Shown: positions 39,088-48,329, counted from the first letter of the stretch. The stretch is 64,000 bases of DNA from Sinomonas mesophila (GCF_001999765.1 NZ_MTIC01000008.1:124001-188000), one strand, 5' to 3'. The notes: generated by a model from the sequence alone, not told the origin. Made by a program: numbers and translations.

Positions 39088-39585
39088 ATGACCACTGCCG
39101 CTCCGCATGCACATGGCATTCACTTCGGACGCAGGGATGTCCAGAACGTCGCCATGGGTGCCGGGGCCATCGTGTTGCTCGTCGGCATCCTCGGGTTCAT
39201 CCCCGGGATCACGACGAACTACGGGGAACTGCTGTTCCTCGGGCCCGACTCGCACGCCATGTTCCTGGGCCTGTTCCAGGTCTCTATGCTGCTGAACATC
39301 GTGCAGCTGGTCATCGGCGCTGTGGGTCTGACGATGGCGCGCACCTGGACCGGAGCCCGCAGCTTCCTGCTGTGGTTCGGCGTCCTGTACGTCGTCTTCG
39401 GCATCTACGGATTCGCCGTCGGCACCGCCAGCCCGGCGAACATCCTCTCCTTCAACATCCCCGACAACTGGGCGCACGCCGTGCTCGGCCTCGCCATGAT
39501 GGCCTGCAGCTGGCTGTTCACCCGGCATCTCGCGGCTGACGAGGCAGGAGGAACAGGAGGCACGGAAGAAATGCGACGCGGCTGA
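39088..39585 (+). CDS. DUF4383 family membrane protein
   Basis: A 165-residue protein with four membrane helices: VAMGAGAIVLLVGILGFIPG, then FLGLFQVSMLLNIVQLVIGAV, FLLWFGVLYVVFGIYGF and AVLGLAMMACSWLF. The HNLVH-like and helix pattern matches DUF4383, a group of small actinobacterial membrane proteins of unknown role. AGGAG lies four to five bases before the ATG at 39088. The 199-bp gap to the divergent old-yellow-enzyme gene holds an AT-rich AGAATTAACGCG stretch that may be the promoter. Confidence 0.85.
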   Translation: MTTAAPHAHGIHFGRRDVQNVAMGAGAIVLLVGILGFIPGITTNYGELLFLGPDSHAMFLGLFQVSMLLNIVQLVIGAVGLTMARTWTGARSFLLWFGVLYVVFGIYGFAVGTASPANILSFNIPDNWAHAVLGLAMMACSWLFTRHLAADEAGGTGGTEEMRRG

Positions 39586-39603
39586 CCAGGCCGCACAGGA
39601 CGA

Positions 39604-39636
39604 CGGCGCGGGCCGACTCGGCGGGGCCCGCGCCGC
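39604..39636 (+). terminator. Hairpin terminator after the DUF4383 gene
   Basis: CGGCGCGGGCC pairs with GGGCCCGCGCCG around a 9-base loop, 18 bp after the stop. Confidence 0.65.
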
Positions 39637-39778
39637 CCCATGTCTGCCCCACCCCGTCTCCCCGCCCCCTCTCCCCCGCCCCGCCTTCCCCGCCCCTCGT
39701 GGATGCGCCCTCCCGTTCATCTAGGCTTCCCCGACATGTCACGCCCCCTCTGCCAGCCGGTCAGGCGGCGGCGGGACC

Positions 39779-40948
39779 GTGGACAGCGTGAGGGTTGCGA
39801 TTGTCGCAGAGTCTTTCCTGCCGCAGATGAACGGGGTCACCCACTCGATCCTGCGGGTTCTGGACCACCTGCAGGAGCGCGGCGACGACGTGCTCGTCCT
39901 GGCCCCCTCCGGCGAGGGCGCGAGCGCGGTCTTCCCGCTCCCCGAGAACGTCTCCGGCGCCCGCGTCGTGCGCCTGCCCGCGCTGCCCGTGGCCGGCTAC
40001 CCGAACGTGCGGGTCGCGTTCGGCATGGTCCCCAAGGTCAAGCGCATGCTCCGGGCGTTCGCGCCCGACGTCGTGCACCTCGCCTCGCCGTTCGAGCTCG
40101 GCTGGCGCGGCGTGCGCGCCGCCCACCAGCTCGGCCTCCCGACCGTCGCCGTCTACCAGACCGAGGTCCCCGGGTACGCCGCGCGATACGGTGTGCCGTT
40201 CCTCGAGAACTGGGCGTGGCAGCGGGTCGAGGCCATCCACCTCCTCGCGGACCGCACCCTCGCGCCGTCGACCTTCGCCCTCAACCAGCTGCGCGGCCGC
40301 GGGATCCTCGACGTCGAGCTCTGGCGGCGCGGCGTGGACACCGTGCGCTTCCACCCCGCGAAGCGCGACGCCGCGTGGCGGGCTACCGTCGGCGGGCTCC
40401 GCGAGGACGGCAGGCCGGTGAAGATCATCGGCTACGTCGGTCGGCTCGCCGCCGAGAAGCAGGTCGAGGACCTGCGCGCCCTCGCCGACCTGCCCGGGAC
40501 GCGGCTCGTCGTCGTCGGCGACGGCCCCCTGCGCCCGCAGCTCGAGGCGCAGCTGCCGCACGCCCACTTCACCGGGTTCCAGGGCGGCGAGGAGCTGGCC
40601 CGGATCGTGGCGAGCTTCGACCTGTTCGTGCACCCCGGAGAGTTCGAGACGTTCTGCCAGACCATCCAGGAGGCCATGGCCTCCGGCGTGCCCGTCGTCG
40701 CGACCGGCCGCGGCGGTCCCCTCGACCTCGTCGAGAACTCCAAGACCGGGTGGCTCTACTCGCCCGGGGACCTGAAGCAGATGCGCTCCTACGCCGTGGA
40801 CCTGCTCGGCGACGACGCCAAGCGGGCAGCCTTCGCCGAGGCCGCACATCGCAGCGTGCAGGGGCGGTCGTGGCGGTCCATCAGCCAGCAGCTCATCACC
40901 CACTACGAGGACGTCATCGCCAGGAGGCCCGCGGCGGTCGCCGGCTAA
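39779..40948 (+). CDS. GT4 family glycosyltransferase, mannosyltransferase-like
   Basis: A 389-residue GT-B glycosyltransferase. The N-terminal domain begins VRVAIVAESFLPQMNGVTHSI, the C-terminal domain has GYVGRLAAEKQVE with the donor-binding Arg222 and Lys227 and the EX7E motif (Glu290, Glu298 in GEFETFCQTIQEAMA). The sequence resembles GDP-mannose-dependent alpha-mannosyltransferases of the MgtA/PimB group that act on membrane glycolipids in actinobacteria; that specificity is inferred. The start is GTG 39779, with a second GTG nine bases later. It is followed closely by UDP-glucose dehydrogenase, so both may serve envelope polysaccharide or glycolipid synthesis. Confidence 0.9.
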   Translation: MDSVRVAIVAESFLPQMNGVTHSILRVLDHLQERGDDVLVLAPSGEGASAVFPLPENVSGARVVRLPALPVAGYPNVRVAFGMVPKVKRMLRAFAPDVVHLASPFELGWRGVRAAHQLGLPTVAVYQTEVPGYAARYGVPFLENWAWQRVEAIHLLADRTLAPSTFALNQLRGRGILDVELWRRGVDTVRFHPAKRDAAWRATVGGLREDGRPVKIIGYVGRLAAEKQVEDLRALADLPGTRLVVVGDGPLRPQLEAQLPHAHFTGFQGGEELARIVASFDLFVHPGEFETFCQTIQEAMASGVPVVATGRGGPLDLVENSKTGWLYSPGDLKQMRSYAVDLLGDDAKRAAFAEAAHRSVQGRSWRSISQQLITHYEDVIARRPAAVAG

Positions 40949-40969
40949 ATGAACGCGAAAGGAACCCCC

Positions 40970-42334
40970 ATGAAGATCTCGGTCATCGGCTGCGGCTACC
41001 TCGGCGCCGTGCACGCCGCCACGCTCGCCTCGATGGGCCACGATGTCGTGGGCATCGACACAGACGCGGACAAGGTCGGGCACCTCTCGCGCGGATTCGC
41101 GCCGTTCTTCGAGCCCGGGCTCGAGGAGCTGCTCGCCGAGGGCCGCGAATCGGGCCGGCTCGTCTTCGGCACGGACATGGGCCTCGTGGCCGAGGCGGAC
41201 GTGCACTTCCTCTGCGTCGGGACGCCGCAGGCCAAGACGAGCGACATGGCGGACCTGAGCTACCTCGAGTCCGCGACGCGCGCGGTGGCGGCGCGCGCGA
41301 AGGCGGGCTCGGTCGTCGTCGGCAAGTCCACGGTGCCGGTGGGCACGGTGGCGCGCGTGCGCGAGTGGCTCGGCGGGGACGAGGTGGCGCTCGCGTGGAA
41401 CCCCGAGTTCCTGCGGCAGGGCACCGCGGTGAAGGACTCGCTCGTTCCCGATCGGCTCGTGTACGGCGTCGAGGGGACGGACGACGGCGACTCCGGGTCC
41501 GCAGCGCAGGACACGGTCCGGACGCTCGACGAGGTCTACGCTCCCCTCCTGCACGCCGGAGTGCCGCGGATCGTGTGCAACTTCGCGACGGCCGAGCTGA
41601 TCAAATCGGCCTCGAACGCGTACCTGGCCACGAAGCTCTCCTACATCAACGCGATGGCCGAGCTGTGCGATGCCGCGGGGGCCGACGTCACGCAGCTTGC
41701 CGCCGCGATGGGCCTCGATCCGCGGATCGGGCAGCGGTACCTCGCGGCTGGGCTCGGGTTCGGCGGCGGCTGCCTGCCCAAGGACATCCGCTCGTTCCGG
41801 GCGCAGGCGCGGGAGCTCGGCGTCGACTCCGTGGACGCGTGGATGGGGCTCGTGGACTCCGTCAACGTGGGCCAGCGCGGGCGCGTGGCCGCGATGGCGG
41901 CGGAGCTGTGCGGCGGGGACGTGGCGGGGCGCCGCGTCGCGGTGCTCGGTGCGGCCTTCAAGCCGGACACCGACGATATCCGCGACTCCCCCGCCCTCGA
42001 CGTCGCGACGCGGCTCGCGGGCGCTGGGGCGCACGTCATCGTGACGGACCCGAAGGCGATCAACCACGCGTGGATGCGGTTCCCGCAACTGCAGTTCGAA
42101 TACTCCGTGCCCGCCGCTGTCGGCGGCGCGGAGCTGGTGCTGCTGCTGACCGAGTGGCCCGAGTTCCGTGGGCTCGACCCGCACGAGCTCGCGCGGATGG
42201 TCCAGCGGCCCGTGATCATCGACGCGCGCAACGTGCTCGACGCCGGCGCCTGGCGGGCGGCCGGATGGACCGTGCGAGGCCTGGGCACGGGCGAGGCGGC
42301 GCGGGCGAGCAGGGCAGACTCCCGCCTCGCCTGA
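40970..42334 (+). CDS. ugd: UDP-glucose 6-dehydrogenase
   Basis: A 454-residue enzyme that oxidises UDP-glucose to UDP-glucuronate using two NAD. The N-terminal Rossmann motif is VIGCGYLGAVHAATLA, the substrate loop GKSTVPVGT, the conserved ELIKSASNAYLATKLSYINA helix, and the catalytic cysteine in GFGGGCLPKD. The C-terminal domain has AFKPDTDDIRDSPAL. ATG 40970 has AAGGA six bases upstream; an upstream ATG at 40949 overlaps the glycosyltransferase stop. The product feeds uronic-acid polysaccharides or glycolipids. Confidence 0.95.
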   Translation: MKISVIGCGYLGAVHAATLASMGHDVVGIDTDADKVGHLSRGFAPFFEPGLEELLAEGRESGRLVFGTDMGLVAEADVHFLCVGTPQAKTSDMADLSYLESATRAVAARAKAGSVVVGKSTVPVGTVARVREWLGGDEVALAWNPEFLRQGTAVKDSLVPDRLVYGVEGTDDGDSGSAAQDTVRTLDEVYAPLLHAGVPRIVCNFATAELIKSASNAYLATKLSYINAMAELCDAAGADVTQLAAAMGLDPRIGQRYLAAGLGFGGGCLPKDIRSFRAQARELGVDSVDAWMGLVDSVNVGQRGRVAAMAAELCGGDVAGRRVAVLGAAFKPDTDDIRDSPALDVATRLAGAGAHVIVTDPKAINHAWMRFPQLQFEYSVPAAVGGAELVLLLTEWPEFRGLDPHELARMVQRPVIIDARNVLDAGAWRAAGWTVRGLGTGEAARASRADSRLA

Positions 42335-42349
42335 TCTGCCTCCGCCCCC

Positions 42350-42486
42350 GATGCGGGGTCACCTCCCAGCGTTGCGGGGTCACCTCCCTGCGTTGCGGGG
42401 TCATGTCCCAACGTTGCGGGGTCACCTCCCTGCGTTGCGGGGTCACCTCCCTGCGTTGCGGGGTCACCTCCCTGCGTTGCGGGGTC
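42350..42486 (+). repeat. Direct array of 6.5 units of 21 bp, family B, left copy
   Basis: Units start at 42350, 42371, 42392, 42413, 42434, 42455 and 42476 (the last is partial). The core TTGCGGGGTCA is followed by a spacer such as CCTCCCTGCG. The array begins 15 bp after the UDP-glucose dehydrogenase stop. The same unit occurs inverted at 54785-54868. Confidence 0.95.
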
Positions 42487-42616
42487 GATCACGAATTGGG
42501 GCCACCAGCGCCTTCCCGTAACCCTGTGGATAACCCACGACGAACTCCGTCATGTCCTTGTAGACTCACCGAAAGCTCACGTCGCCGACTTGGCGGCACA
42601 CCAACGACCTCGGGGG

Positions 42617-43225
42617 ATGTCAATGGCGCCTCGTCGCTCGCTCCTGTCCATCCTCGCTCTGGCGTCGGCGCTCGCCCTCTCGGCATGCGGCGGAAACGCC
42701 CAGCCAAGTGCCCCTGGAACGCCGATCGCGACCGAGACGGCGAGCCCGACTCCCACGGTCGACACGCGTCCGACTCCTGCCAACTCGACCGGTCCGGGCC
42801 GGAACATCCCCAAGCCGGAATTGCCTGAGGCAGCGAAGCAGAACACCAAGGAAGGCTTCGAGGCGTTTACACAATATTGGTTCGACACCGCCGCATATTC
42901 TCTGGCCACAGGCGACAAGACGGCCCTTGAAGCGATCTCTGCTGACGACTGTAAACTCTGCAACGGCTATATTGCCGACGTCGCCAGCGGCGGCTGGACG
43001 GTTGGAATAACTTGGACAACCTCGGGATTCGTTTCCGATCTGACTTTGGACCCCCTTGGTCAGGCCGTTGGTTACTTCATGCTCGATGAATCTCCCTCGC
43101 AGTGGTACGACGCGACGGGTAAACTCACTAATGACCGCTCGGGCGTCAGCAACGGACGTCCCAAGGCGATATATGCCTCGTTCATCGACGGCGCGTGGAT
43201 GGCTCGGCAACTGGGGCAGGCGTGA
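42617..43225 (+). CDS. Lipoprotein, DUF6318-like
   Basis: A 202-residue exported lipoprotein. The signal peptide ends in the lipobox LSAC followed by GGN. A Pro/Thr/Ser-rich linker leads to a domain starting about residue 75 (TKEGFEAFTQYWFDTAAYSL), with a DDCKLC pair of cysteines that may form a disulfide. This resembles DUF6318, a Micrococcaceae lipoprotein family of unknown role. The stop overlaps the next gene by four bases (GTGA). ATG 42617 and ATG 42623 are both possible. Base composition in the second half is clearly richer in A and T than in the neighbouring genes. Confidence 0.8.
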   Translation: MSMAPRRSLLSILALASALALSACGGNAQPSAPGTPIATETASPTPTVDTRPTPANSTGPGRNIPKPELPEAAKQNTKEGFEAFTQYWFDTAAYSLATGDKTALEAISADDCKLCNGYIADVASGGWTVGITWTTSGFVSDLTLDPLGQAVGYFMLDESPSQWYDATGKLTNDRSGVSNGRPKAIYASFIDGAWMARQLGQA

Positions 43226-44094
43226 ATTATCTGGCTGGGATCGTTGTCCTAGTTATCGGACTATCTCCACTGGACCAAAGCGATCCCGCGCCGACTCGTA
43301 ATGACTCATACTTTGATCAGGAAACAGTAGTTCTCAATGGTACGCTCGACGGAACACTACTATTTGAGTTTCCGAAAGTAGAGGGAGTGGAGGATGTCTT
43401 CATCTACTCTTACAAGCCTCTCTGTTCCGCGGAAGACACTGGCGCAGAGTTAGACGTCTGCCGAGGCTTGGCACGTGAATGCGATAGCCCGGGTGCACAG
43501 TCGGTGCTCTGGTCCCGCCTTGATAGACGCAATCCCAGCGCGGATTGGCAGCGACTTGAGCAAGATTGCCTCATCCCGGGCGAGACACCAGATCGTCCAG
43601 GAGACGTCGTTGTCGCGGTCACTGAGAAGCAGCTGCGGGAACTGCCCATCGCCGCGCCAATGCTGGGGTCCCAGCCCGGTCGGCACACGCTCAAGGGCGC
43701 CGAGACGAACATCTACGCCGAGCCCGCCGACCAGTCATTCACCATCGACATCCTCGGCCGTCGCGTCGACGTGCGAGTGAAGCCCAGCGAGTACCGCTGG
43801 GACTACGGCGACGGCACCTCGCTCATCACTGCGGCCCCCGGCGGTCCTATCCCCGAGAGCCGCTGGGGCGAGAAGACGGTTACGAGCCACGTCTACCGTC
43901 AGACCGGCGACTTCGCCGTGAATCTCACCACTGTTTTCACCGGCGAATTCTCGGTCGACGGCGGGCCCTACCAGCCCATCGTCGGCAACGCACCCATCCC
44001 TAGCGCACCCAGGACGCTCAGCGTCTGGCGTTCAGAGGTCAAGCTCTACGCCGACGACTGCAACGTCAACCCGCAGGGCGGCAGCTGCCAATAG
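43222..44094 (+). CDS. Secreted PKD-domain protein
   Basis: A 290-residue protein, translationally coupled to the upstream lipoprotein by a GTGA overlap. The first 20 residues are hydrophobic and act as signal or anchor. The first half has several cysteines in pairs. Residues about 190-265 hold a PKD-type beta-sandwich, recognisable from YRWDYGDGTS and SHVYRQTGDFAVNLTT. PKD domains mediate protein or carbohydrate contact outside the cell. The first 400 bp are notably AT-richer with codons rare elsewhere in the window, a sign of transfer or weak selection. Confidence 0.78.
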   Translation: MNYLAGIVVLVIGLSPLDQSDPAPTRNDSYFDQETVVLNGTLDGTLLFEFPKVEGVEDVFIYSYKPLCSAEDTGAELDVCRGLARECDSPGAQSVLWSRLDRRNPSADWQRLEQDCLIPGETPDRPGDVVVAVTEKQLRELPIAAPMLGSQPGRHTLKGAETNIYAEPADQSFTIDILGRRVDVRVKPSEYRWDYGDGTSLITAAPGGPIPESRWGEKTVTSHVYRQTGDFAVNLTTVFTGEFSVDGGPYQPIVGNAPIPSAPRTLSVWRSEVKLYADDCNVNPQGGSCQ

Positions 44095-44149
44095 CCCCTA
44101 CGACTGGCCTCTAACGAGGACTGTCAGACCCCCATGGGACGATAAATCC

Positions 44150-47100
44150 ATGACGGCCTTCCCCCTCCCCCGCGAGGACAGCACCGGAGAGCACTCCGAC
44201 CTGCCCATCGTGGACACCACGGGGATGGTCTCAAGGATCGGCCCGGCCGCCATGGCCAGGGCGCACAACTACGCCCGTGGCGGCCATGTCCTCTCGTTTA
44301 CCTACGACCCGGGAGCGGCGGAGATCGTCGGCTTCGTCCAGGGCGGCGACCCCGAGCCATACGAGGCCTGCGCCTACCTCAAGCGCACGCGGACAGGCTT
44401 CACCTATTCCGGCAGCTGGTGCACGTGCCCCATCGGCGCCGACTGCAAGCACGTCGGGGCCCTCGTCATCGCCTCCAACACCGCGAGCCTGCGGGGCATG
44501 GCCGCAGCGTCCGCGCCGGAGGCGCCCCCGGCCCCCGAGCCCGCCTGGAAGTCCGAGCTCCGCCGCATCATCGACCCAGGCGGTCGGCATGCCCGCTCCG
44601 GCCCGGCCCAGCGGCTGGGCCTGCAGTTCGAGCTCCGGGACCTCGACGCAGACCTCGGCAAGCGGTTCGGCAGGCCCCTCGCCGAGCGGTATCGGCAGGG
44701 CAGCAAGCTCGGCATGCGCCCCGTCGTGCACAACCCCTCCACGAACAACTGGATCAAGAGCAACCTCACCTGGACCACGTTCGGGCGCCAGGACCTCTAC
44801 GGCGACTACCTCGAGCCGCACTTCGCGTGCTTCCGTGAGATCCAGGCCCTGCGCCTCGGCACGGAATCCGGGTACTGGAATGGCAACGACCCGTGGATGT
44901 ACCTCGACGACTTCGCCAGCCCGCTCCTCTGGACCCTCCTCGACGCCGCCGGCCATCTCGGCGTCGAGTTCGTCGGCACCCGCAAGGGCATGGTCGTTGG
45001 ATTCGGCGACGGCCCCGCGACGGTGACGCTCGAGGCGCTCCCCTCGGACGACGGCGGCCTCCGCCTCAAGCCGGTCCTCGCCATGGGCGGATCTCCGGTC
45101 GCGGCCACGGCGGCGGGCACGATCGGCGACCACGGCGCCTACGCCGTCGTGCGTGGCGGAGGCGACGACCACATCTTCCTCGCTCCGAGCGAGTCCCGGC
45201 TCGGCGGCCGCGAGCGCGCCCTGCTCGCGACCGCTGACGGGATCGAGATCCCCGCCGCGGACCGAGACGCCTTCATCGCCGAGTTCTACCCGGATCTGGC
45301 CCGCTCGGTGGTCCTCACCGCGGCCAACGACGCCGTGGACCTCCCGCCCATCGACCCGCCGCTGCTCGTGCTCACCGCGAGCTTCGAGCCCGACGACGTG
45401 CTGCGCCTCGCCTGGCACTGGGAGTACCGGACGGGCGACGCCGTACGGCGGCTCGCGCTCGTGGCGTCCCCGGACGACGGCGCCCGTCGGGACGAGCCCG
45501 CGGAGGAGGCGGCGGTCGGAAGGGTGCAAGGCGCGCTCGCGGACAGCCCTTTGCGCGGGAAGCCACTCGGCCCGGCGCGGCTCGAGGACCTCGACACGGC
45601 GGACTTCGCGGAGCGTGTCCTCCCTGCGCTGCGCAGGCTCGACGGCGTCGACGTGCGCGTCGAGGGCATCCAGCCCGACTACCGGAGGCTTGAGGGGTCG
45701 CCGCAACTCGTGGTCAGCACGGTCGAGAGCGAGAAGCGCGACTGGTTCGACCTCGGCCTGATGGTCCAGATCGCAGGCCGGTCGATCCCGTTCCAGGACA
45801 TCTTCACGGCCCTCGCGCGCGGCCGCGACAAGGTCCTGATGCCGGACAAGACCTGGTTCCGCATCGACACCCCGGAGATCCAGCGGCTGCGCCGGCTCAT
45901 CGACGAGTCCCACGAGCTGCGCGAGTGGCGGGCCGAGAGCACCTCGAAGAAGCCGCCGCGGCTGAGCCTCTATCAGGCCGGACTGTGGGACGAGATCGCG
46001 GAGCTCGCCGGCCAGACCGAGGAGGCACCCCGCTGGAAGCAGGCCGTCCAGGGCCTCCTGGACCCGCACGCCCTCGACCGCGTGCCCGTCCCCGCCAGCC
46101 TCAACGCCGAGCTGCGCCCCTACCAGGAGGAGGGCCTCCAGTGGCTCGCTTTCTTGCACCGGCACGGGCTCGGCGGGGTGCTTGCCGACGATATGGGCCT
46201 GGGCAAGACGCTGCAGACCCTCGCGCTGATCCTGCACGCGCGGGACGCCGACTCCGCGCATCCGAAAGCGCCGTTCCTCGTCGTCGCCCCGACCTCCGTC
46301 GTGCCCAACTGGGCTGCCGAGTGCGCGCGGTTCGCCCCGGAGCTGAGGACGGCCGCGCTCGCTGACACGCAGGCCAAGGCCGGGACCCCACTCGCGGAGA
46401 CGGCCGCCGGGGCGGACATCGTCGTCACGAGCTACGCCCTCTTCCGCCTCGACTACGAGGCCTACGCGGACCTGGACTGGGCAGGGCTCATCATGGACGA
46501 GGCCCAATTCCTCAAGAACCGCGCCACCAAGGCGCACCAGTGCGCCCGCGACCTCGCCGCGCCCTTCAAGCTGGCCCTCACCGGCACGCCGCTCGAGAAC
46601 AACCTCATGGAGCTCTGGAGCCTCTTCGCGATCGTCGCGCCGGGCCTCTTCCCTGCCGCGCACCACTTCGCCCAGGACTTCGCCAAGCCCATCGAGAAGA
46701 ACGCCGACGCCAAGCGCCTCGCGAGGCTGCGACGGCGCGTCCGGCCGCTCATGCTGCGCCGCACCAAGGAGGCCGTCGCGACCGAGCTGCCGGAGAAGCT
46801 CGAGCAGCGCCTCGACGTCGACCTCGACCCCCGGCACCGCAAGCTCTACCAGCAGTACCTCCAGCGCGAGCGCGAGAAGGTCCTGGGCCTGGTCGAGGAC
46901 CTCGACCGGAACCGCTTCATCGTCTTCCGCTCGCTCACGCTCCTGCGGCTCATGGCCCTGGATCCCGCCCTCGTCGACGAGGCGCACGACGGCGTGTCCC
47001 CGGCGAAGCTCGACGCGCTCCTCGAGCAGCTCGGCGACGTCGTCGCGGAAGGCCATCGGGCGCTCGTGTTCAGCCAGTTCACCTCCTTCCTCAAGAAGGC

Positions 47101-47503
47101 CGCGGCCCGGCTCGAGGCCGAGGGCATCGCCTACGAGTACCTCGACGGCACGACCCGGCGCCGCGGCGAGACCGTCGCCCGGTTCAAGGAGGGGCAGGCG
47201 CCCGTCTTCCTCATCTCGCTCAAGGCCGGCGGCTTCGGGCTCAACCTCACCGAGGCGGACTACTGCTTCCTCCTCGACCCGTGGTGGAACCCCACGGCCG
47301 AGGCCCAGGCCGTGGACCGCGCCCACCGCATCGGCCAGACCCGGCGCGTCATGACCTACCGGCTCGTCGCCAAGGGCACCATCGAGGAGAAGGTCATGGA
47401 GCTCAAGGAGAAGAAGGCCGCCCTCTTCGCCTCGGTCATGGACGACGACGCGATGTTCGCCTCGACCCTCACCGCCGACGACGTGCGCGGCCTGCTCGCG
47501 TAG
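44150..47503 (+). CDS. SNF2-family helicase with N-terminal SWIM zinc finger
   Basis: A 1117-residue Swi2/Snf2 ATPase. The SWIM finger is Cys91, Cys93, Cys99 and His101 in CTCPIGADCKH. A long middle region (150-620) is of the SNF2_assoc type with SWIM proteins. The motor domains carry LADDMGLGKT near residue 678, the DEAQ box in IMDEAQFLKN, LTGTPLENNLMELW, and in the second lobe VFSQFTSFL, LISLKAGGFGLNLTEAD and AVDRAHRIGQTRRV. Such proteins translocate on DNA and may act in transcription recycling, repair or defence. No partner genes are adjacent. Confidence 0.93.
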   Translation: MTAFPLPREDSTGEHSDLPIVDTTGMVSRIGPAAMARAHNYARGGHVLSFTYDPGAAEIVGFVQGGDPEPYEACAYLKRTRTGFTYSGSWCTCPIGADCKHVGALVIASNTASLRGMAAASAPEAPPAPEPAWKSELRRIIDPGGRHARSGPAQRLGLQFELRDLDADLGKRFGRPLAERYRQGSKLGMRPVVHNPSTNNWIKSNLTWTTFGRQDLYGDYLEPHFACFREIQALRLGTESGYWNGNDPWMYLDDFASPLLWTLLDAAGHLGVEFVGTRKGMVVGFGDGPATVTLEALPSDDGGLRLKPVLAMGGSPVAATAAGTIGDHGAYAVVRGGGDDHIFLAPSESRLGGRERALLATADGIEIPAADRDAFIAEFYPDLARSVVLTAANDAVDLPPIDPPLLVLTASFEPDDVLRLAWHWEYRTGDAVRRLALVASPDDGARRDEPAEEAAVGRVQGALADSPLRGKPLGPARLEDLDTADFAERVLPALRRLDGVDVRVEGIQPDYRRLEGSPQLVVSTVESEKRDWFDLGLMVQIAGRSIPFQDIFTALARGRDKVLMPDKTWFRIDTPEIQRLRRLIDESHELREWRAESTSKKPPRLSLYQAGLWDEIAELAGQTEEAPRWKQAVQGLLDPHALDRVPVPASLNAELRPYQEEGLQWLAFLHRHGLGGVLADDMGLGKTLQTLALILHARDADSAHPKAPFLVVAPTSVVPNWAAECARFAPELRTAALADTQAKAGTPLAETAAGADIVVTSYALFRLDYEAYADLDWAGLIMDEAQFLKNRATKAHQCARDLAAPFKLALTGTPLENNLMELWSLFAIVAPGLFPAAHHFAQDFAKPIEKNADAKRLARLRRRVRPLMLRRTKEAVATELPEKLEQRLDVDLDPRHRKLYQQYLQREREKVLGLVEDLDRNRFIVFRSLTLLRLMALDPALVDEAHDGVSPAKLDALLEQLGDVVAEGHRALVFSQFTSFLKKAAARLEAEGIAYEYLDGTTRRRGETVARFKEGQAPVFLISLKAGGFGLNLTEADYCFLLDPWWNPTAEAQAVDRAHRIGQTRRVMTYRLVAKGTIEEKVMELKEKKAALFASVMDDDAMFASTLTADDVRGLLA

Positions 47504-47800
47504 GGAAACCCTCAGCGGCTGGCGGCGCCTTCACGCCAGCGGCCGGGGGCGCCGCGTTCGTGTGCGACGCCGCGGATCGCGCGCGGGCCCCGGGCACCTT
47601 GAAGTGCCTCCTTACGCCGCGAATCGATTACTCGCTCACGCCGCCGGGGCCGGTCCCTCCTGCCGCTCATCGCGAGCATGAAGGCCTGGGCCGAGGAGAA
47701 CATGGAGGCCGTCGCCGACTCCCGGCTCGCCACCGACCGCACCCGCATGGCCGGCTCCGCCAACTGACGCAGGGAGAAGCCGACAGACAGGGCCGGCGCG

Positions 47801-47912
47801 GATGGGCACCGGTTTCGTTGTGAGACCGGTGCCTGGCTGCGAGACCGGGGTCTTTCCAACCTGTCTCGCAGGGACGGACCTGTCTCGGCCCGAGACAGGC
47901 CCCTTCCGTTGA
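47801..47912. repeat. Triple-hairpin repeat, family D copy 1
   Basis: Three stems in order: GGCACCGGTTTC with GAGACCGGTGCC; GCGAGAC with GTCTCGC; and CCTGTCTCGG with CCGAGACAGG around a single C. All involve the theme GAGAC/GTCTC. Confidence 0.9.
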
Positions 47913-47948
47913 GCGGCCGGGCGGCGACACCGCCGGACGGGCCGCCGC

Positions 47949-48060
47949 GGATGGGCGCCGGTTTCGTTGTGAGGCCGGCGCCTCGCTGCGAGACCGGGGT
48001 CTTTCCAACCTGTCTCGCGGCGACGGACCTGTCTCGGCCCGAGACAGGCCCCTTCCGCCC
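47949..48060. repeat. Triple-hairpin repeat, family D copy 2
   Basis: A direct repeat of copy 1 after about 148 bp, about 90 percent identical by eye. The first stem shows compensatory changes (GGCGCCGG with CCGGCGCC instead of GGCACCGG with CCGGTGCC), which supports a paired structure. The stretch CGAGACCGGGGTCTTTCCAA is unchanged. Confidence 0.9.
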
Positions 48061-48102
48061 CTTCGGTTGGGCCGCCCGGCGGCCGGACCATCCCAAGCCC
48101 AA

Positions 48103-48121
48103 ATTTCCGTAGAACGGAAAT
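48103..48121. promoter_or_regulatory. Perfect inverted repeat upstream of the NCS1 permease promoter
   Basis: ATTTCCGT and ACGGAAAT are perfect 8-bp arms around AGA. It lies 12 bp before the -35 box and stands in unusually AT-rich DNA. It is a likely operator for a dimeric regulator; no regulator gene lies beside it. Confidence 0.65.
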
Positions 48122-48132
48122 AATTTTCCCTA

Positions 48133-48171
48133 TTGCAGACGGGATACCAAGCCTGTACATTTGGGATACCA
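48133..48171 (+). promoter_or_regulatory. Promoter of the NCS1 permease with a doubled GGGATACCA site
   Basis: TTGCAG (48133-48138) and TACATT (48156-48161) are separated by 17 bases, a good sigma-70-type promoter. GGGATACCA occurs at 48141-48149 inside the spacer and again at 48163-48171 at the expected start point. The 22-bp phase puts both on one face of the helix, as for a repressor binding in tandem. Confidence 0.6.
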
Positions 48172-48329
48172 GAGCGCGAGACGCGGGTCACAGTAGCCCG
48201 AGACTCGCACCACAGCGGCTCCCCCCGGGCCGCGCTGCTGAGCCTCACAGCGACAACAGGCAAACAGGCACAGCGGATCACCCGAGAATGGCCCAGTGGG
48301 CCGCGTTCCCCGATCCGAGAGAAGAACCC

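Larger units (their letters stand above)
47504..48329. other. 826-bp region with triple-hairpin repeats and a promoter region, no supported gene
   Basis: It holds a small hairpin after the helicase gene (GCTGGCG/CGCCAGC, 47518-47540), two family D triple-hairpin copies (47801-48060), a perfect palindrome at 48103-48121, and the promoter of the permease gene. A 29-codon frame at 47678-47767 ending in ...DRTRMAGSAN could be a gene remnant, but nothing supports it. Confidence 0.75.

Noticed and set aside
42350-42486. CRISPR array
   Set aside because: Units are 21 bp with near-identical spacers of 10 bp, and no cas gene is present; it does not fit repeat-spacer structure.
47678-47767. 29-codon frame ending DRTRMAGSAN, possible gene relic
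   Set aside because: Too short, no ribosome site, and no upstream frame that continues it convincingly.
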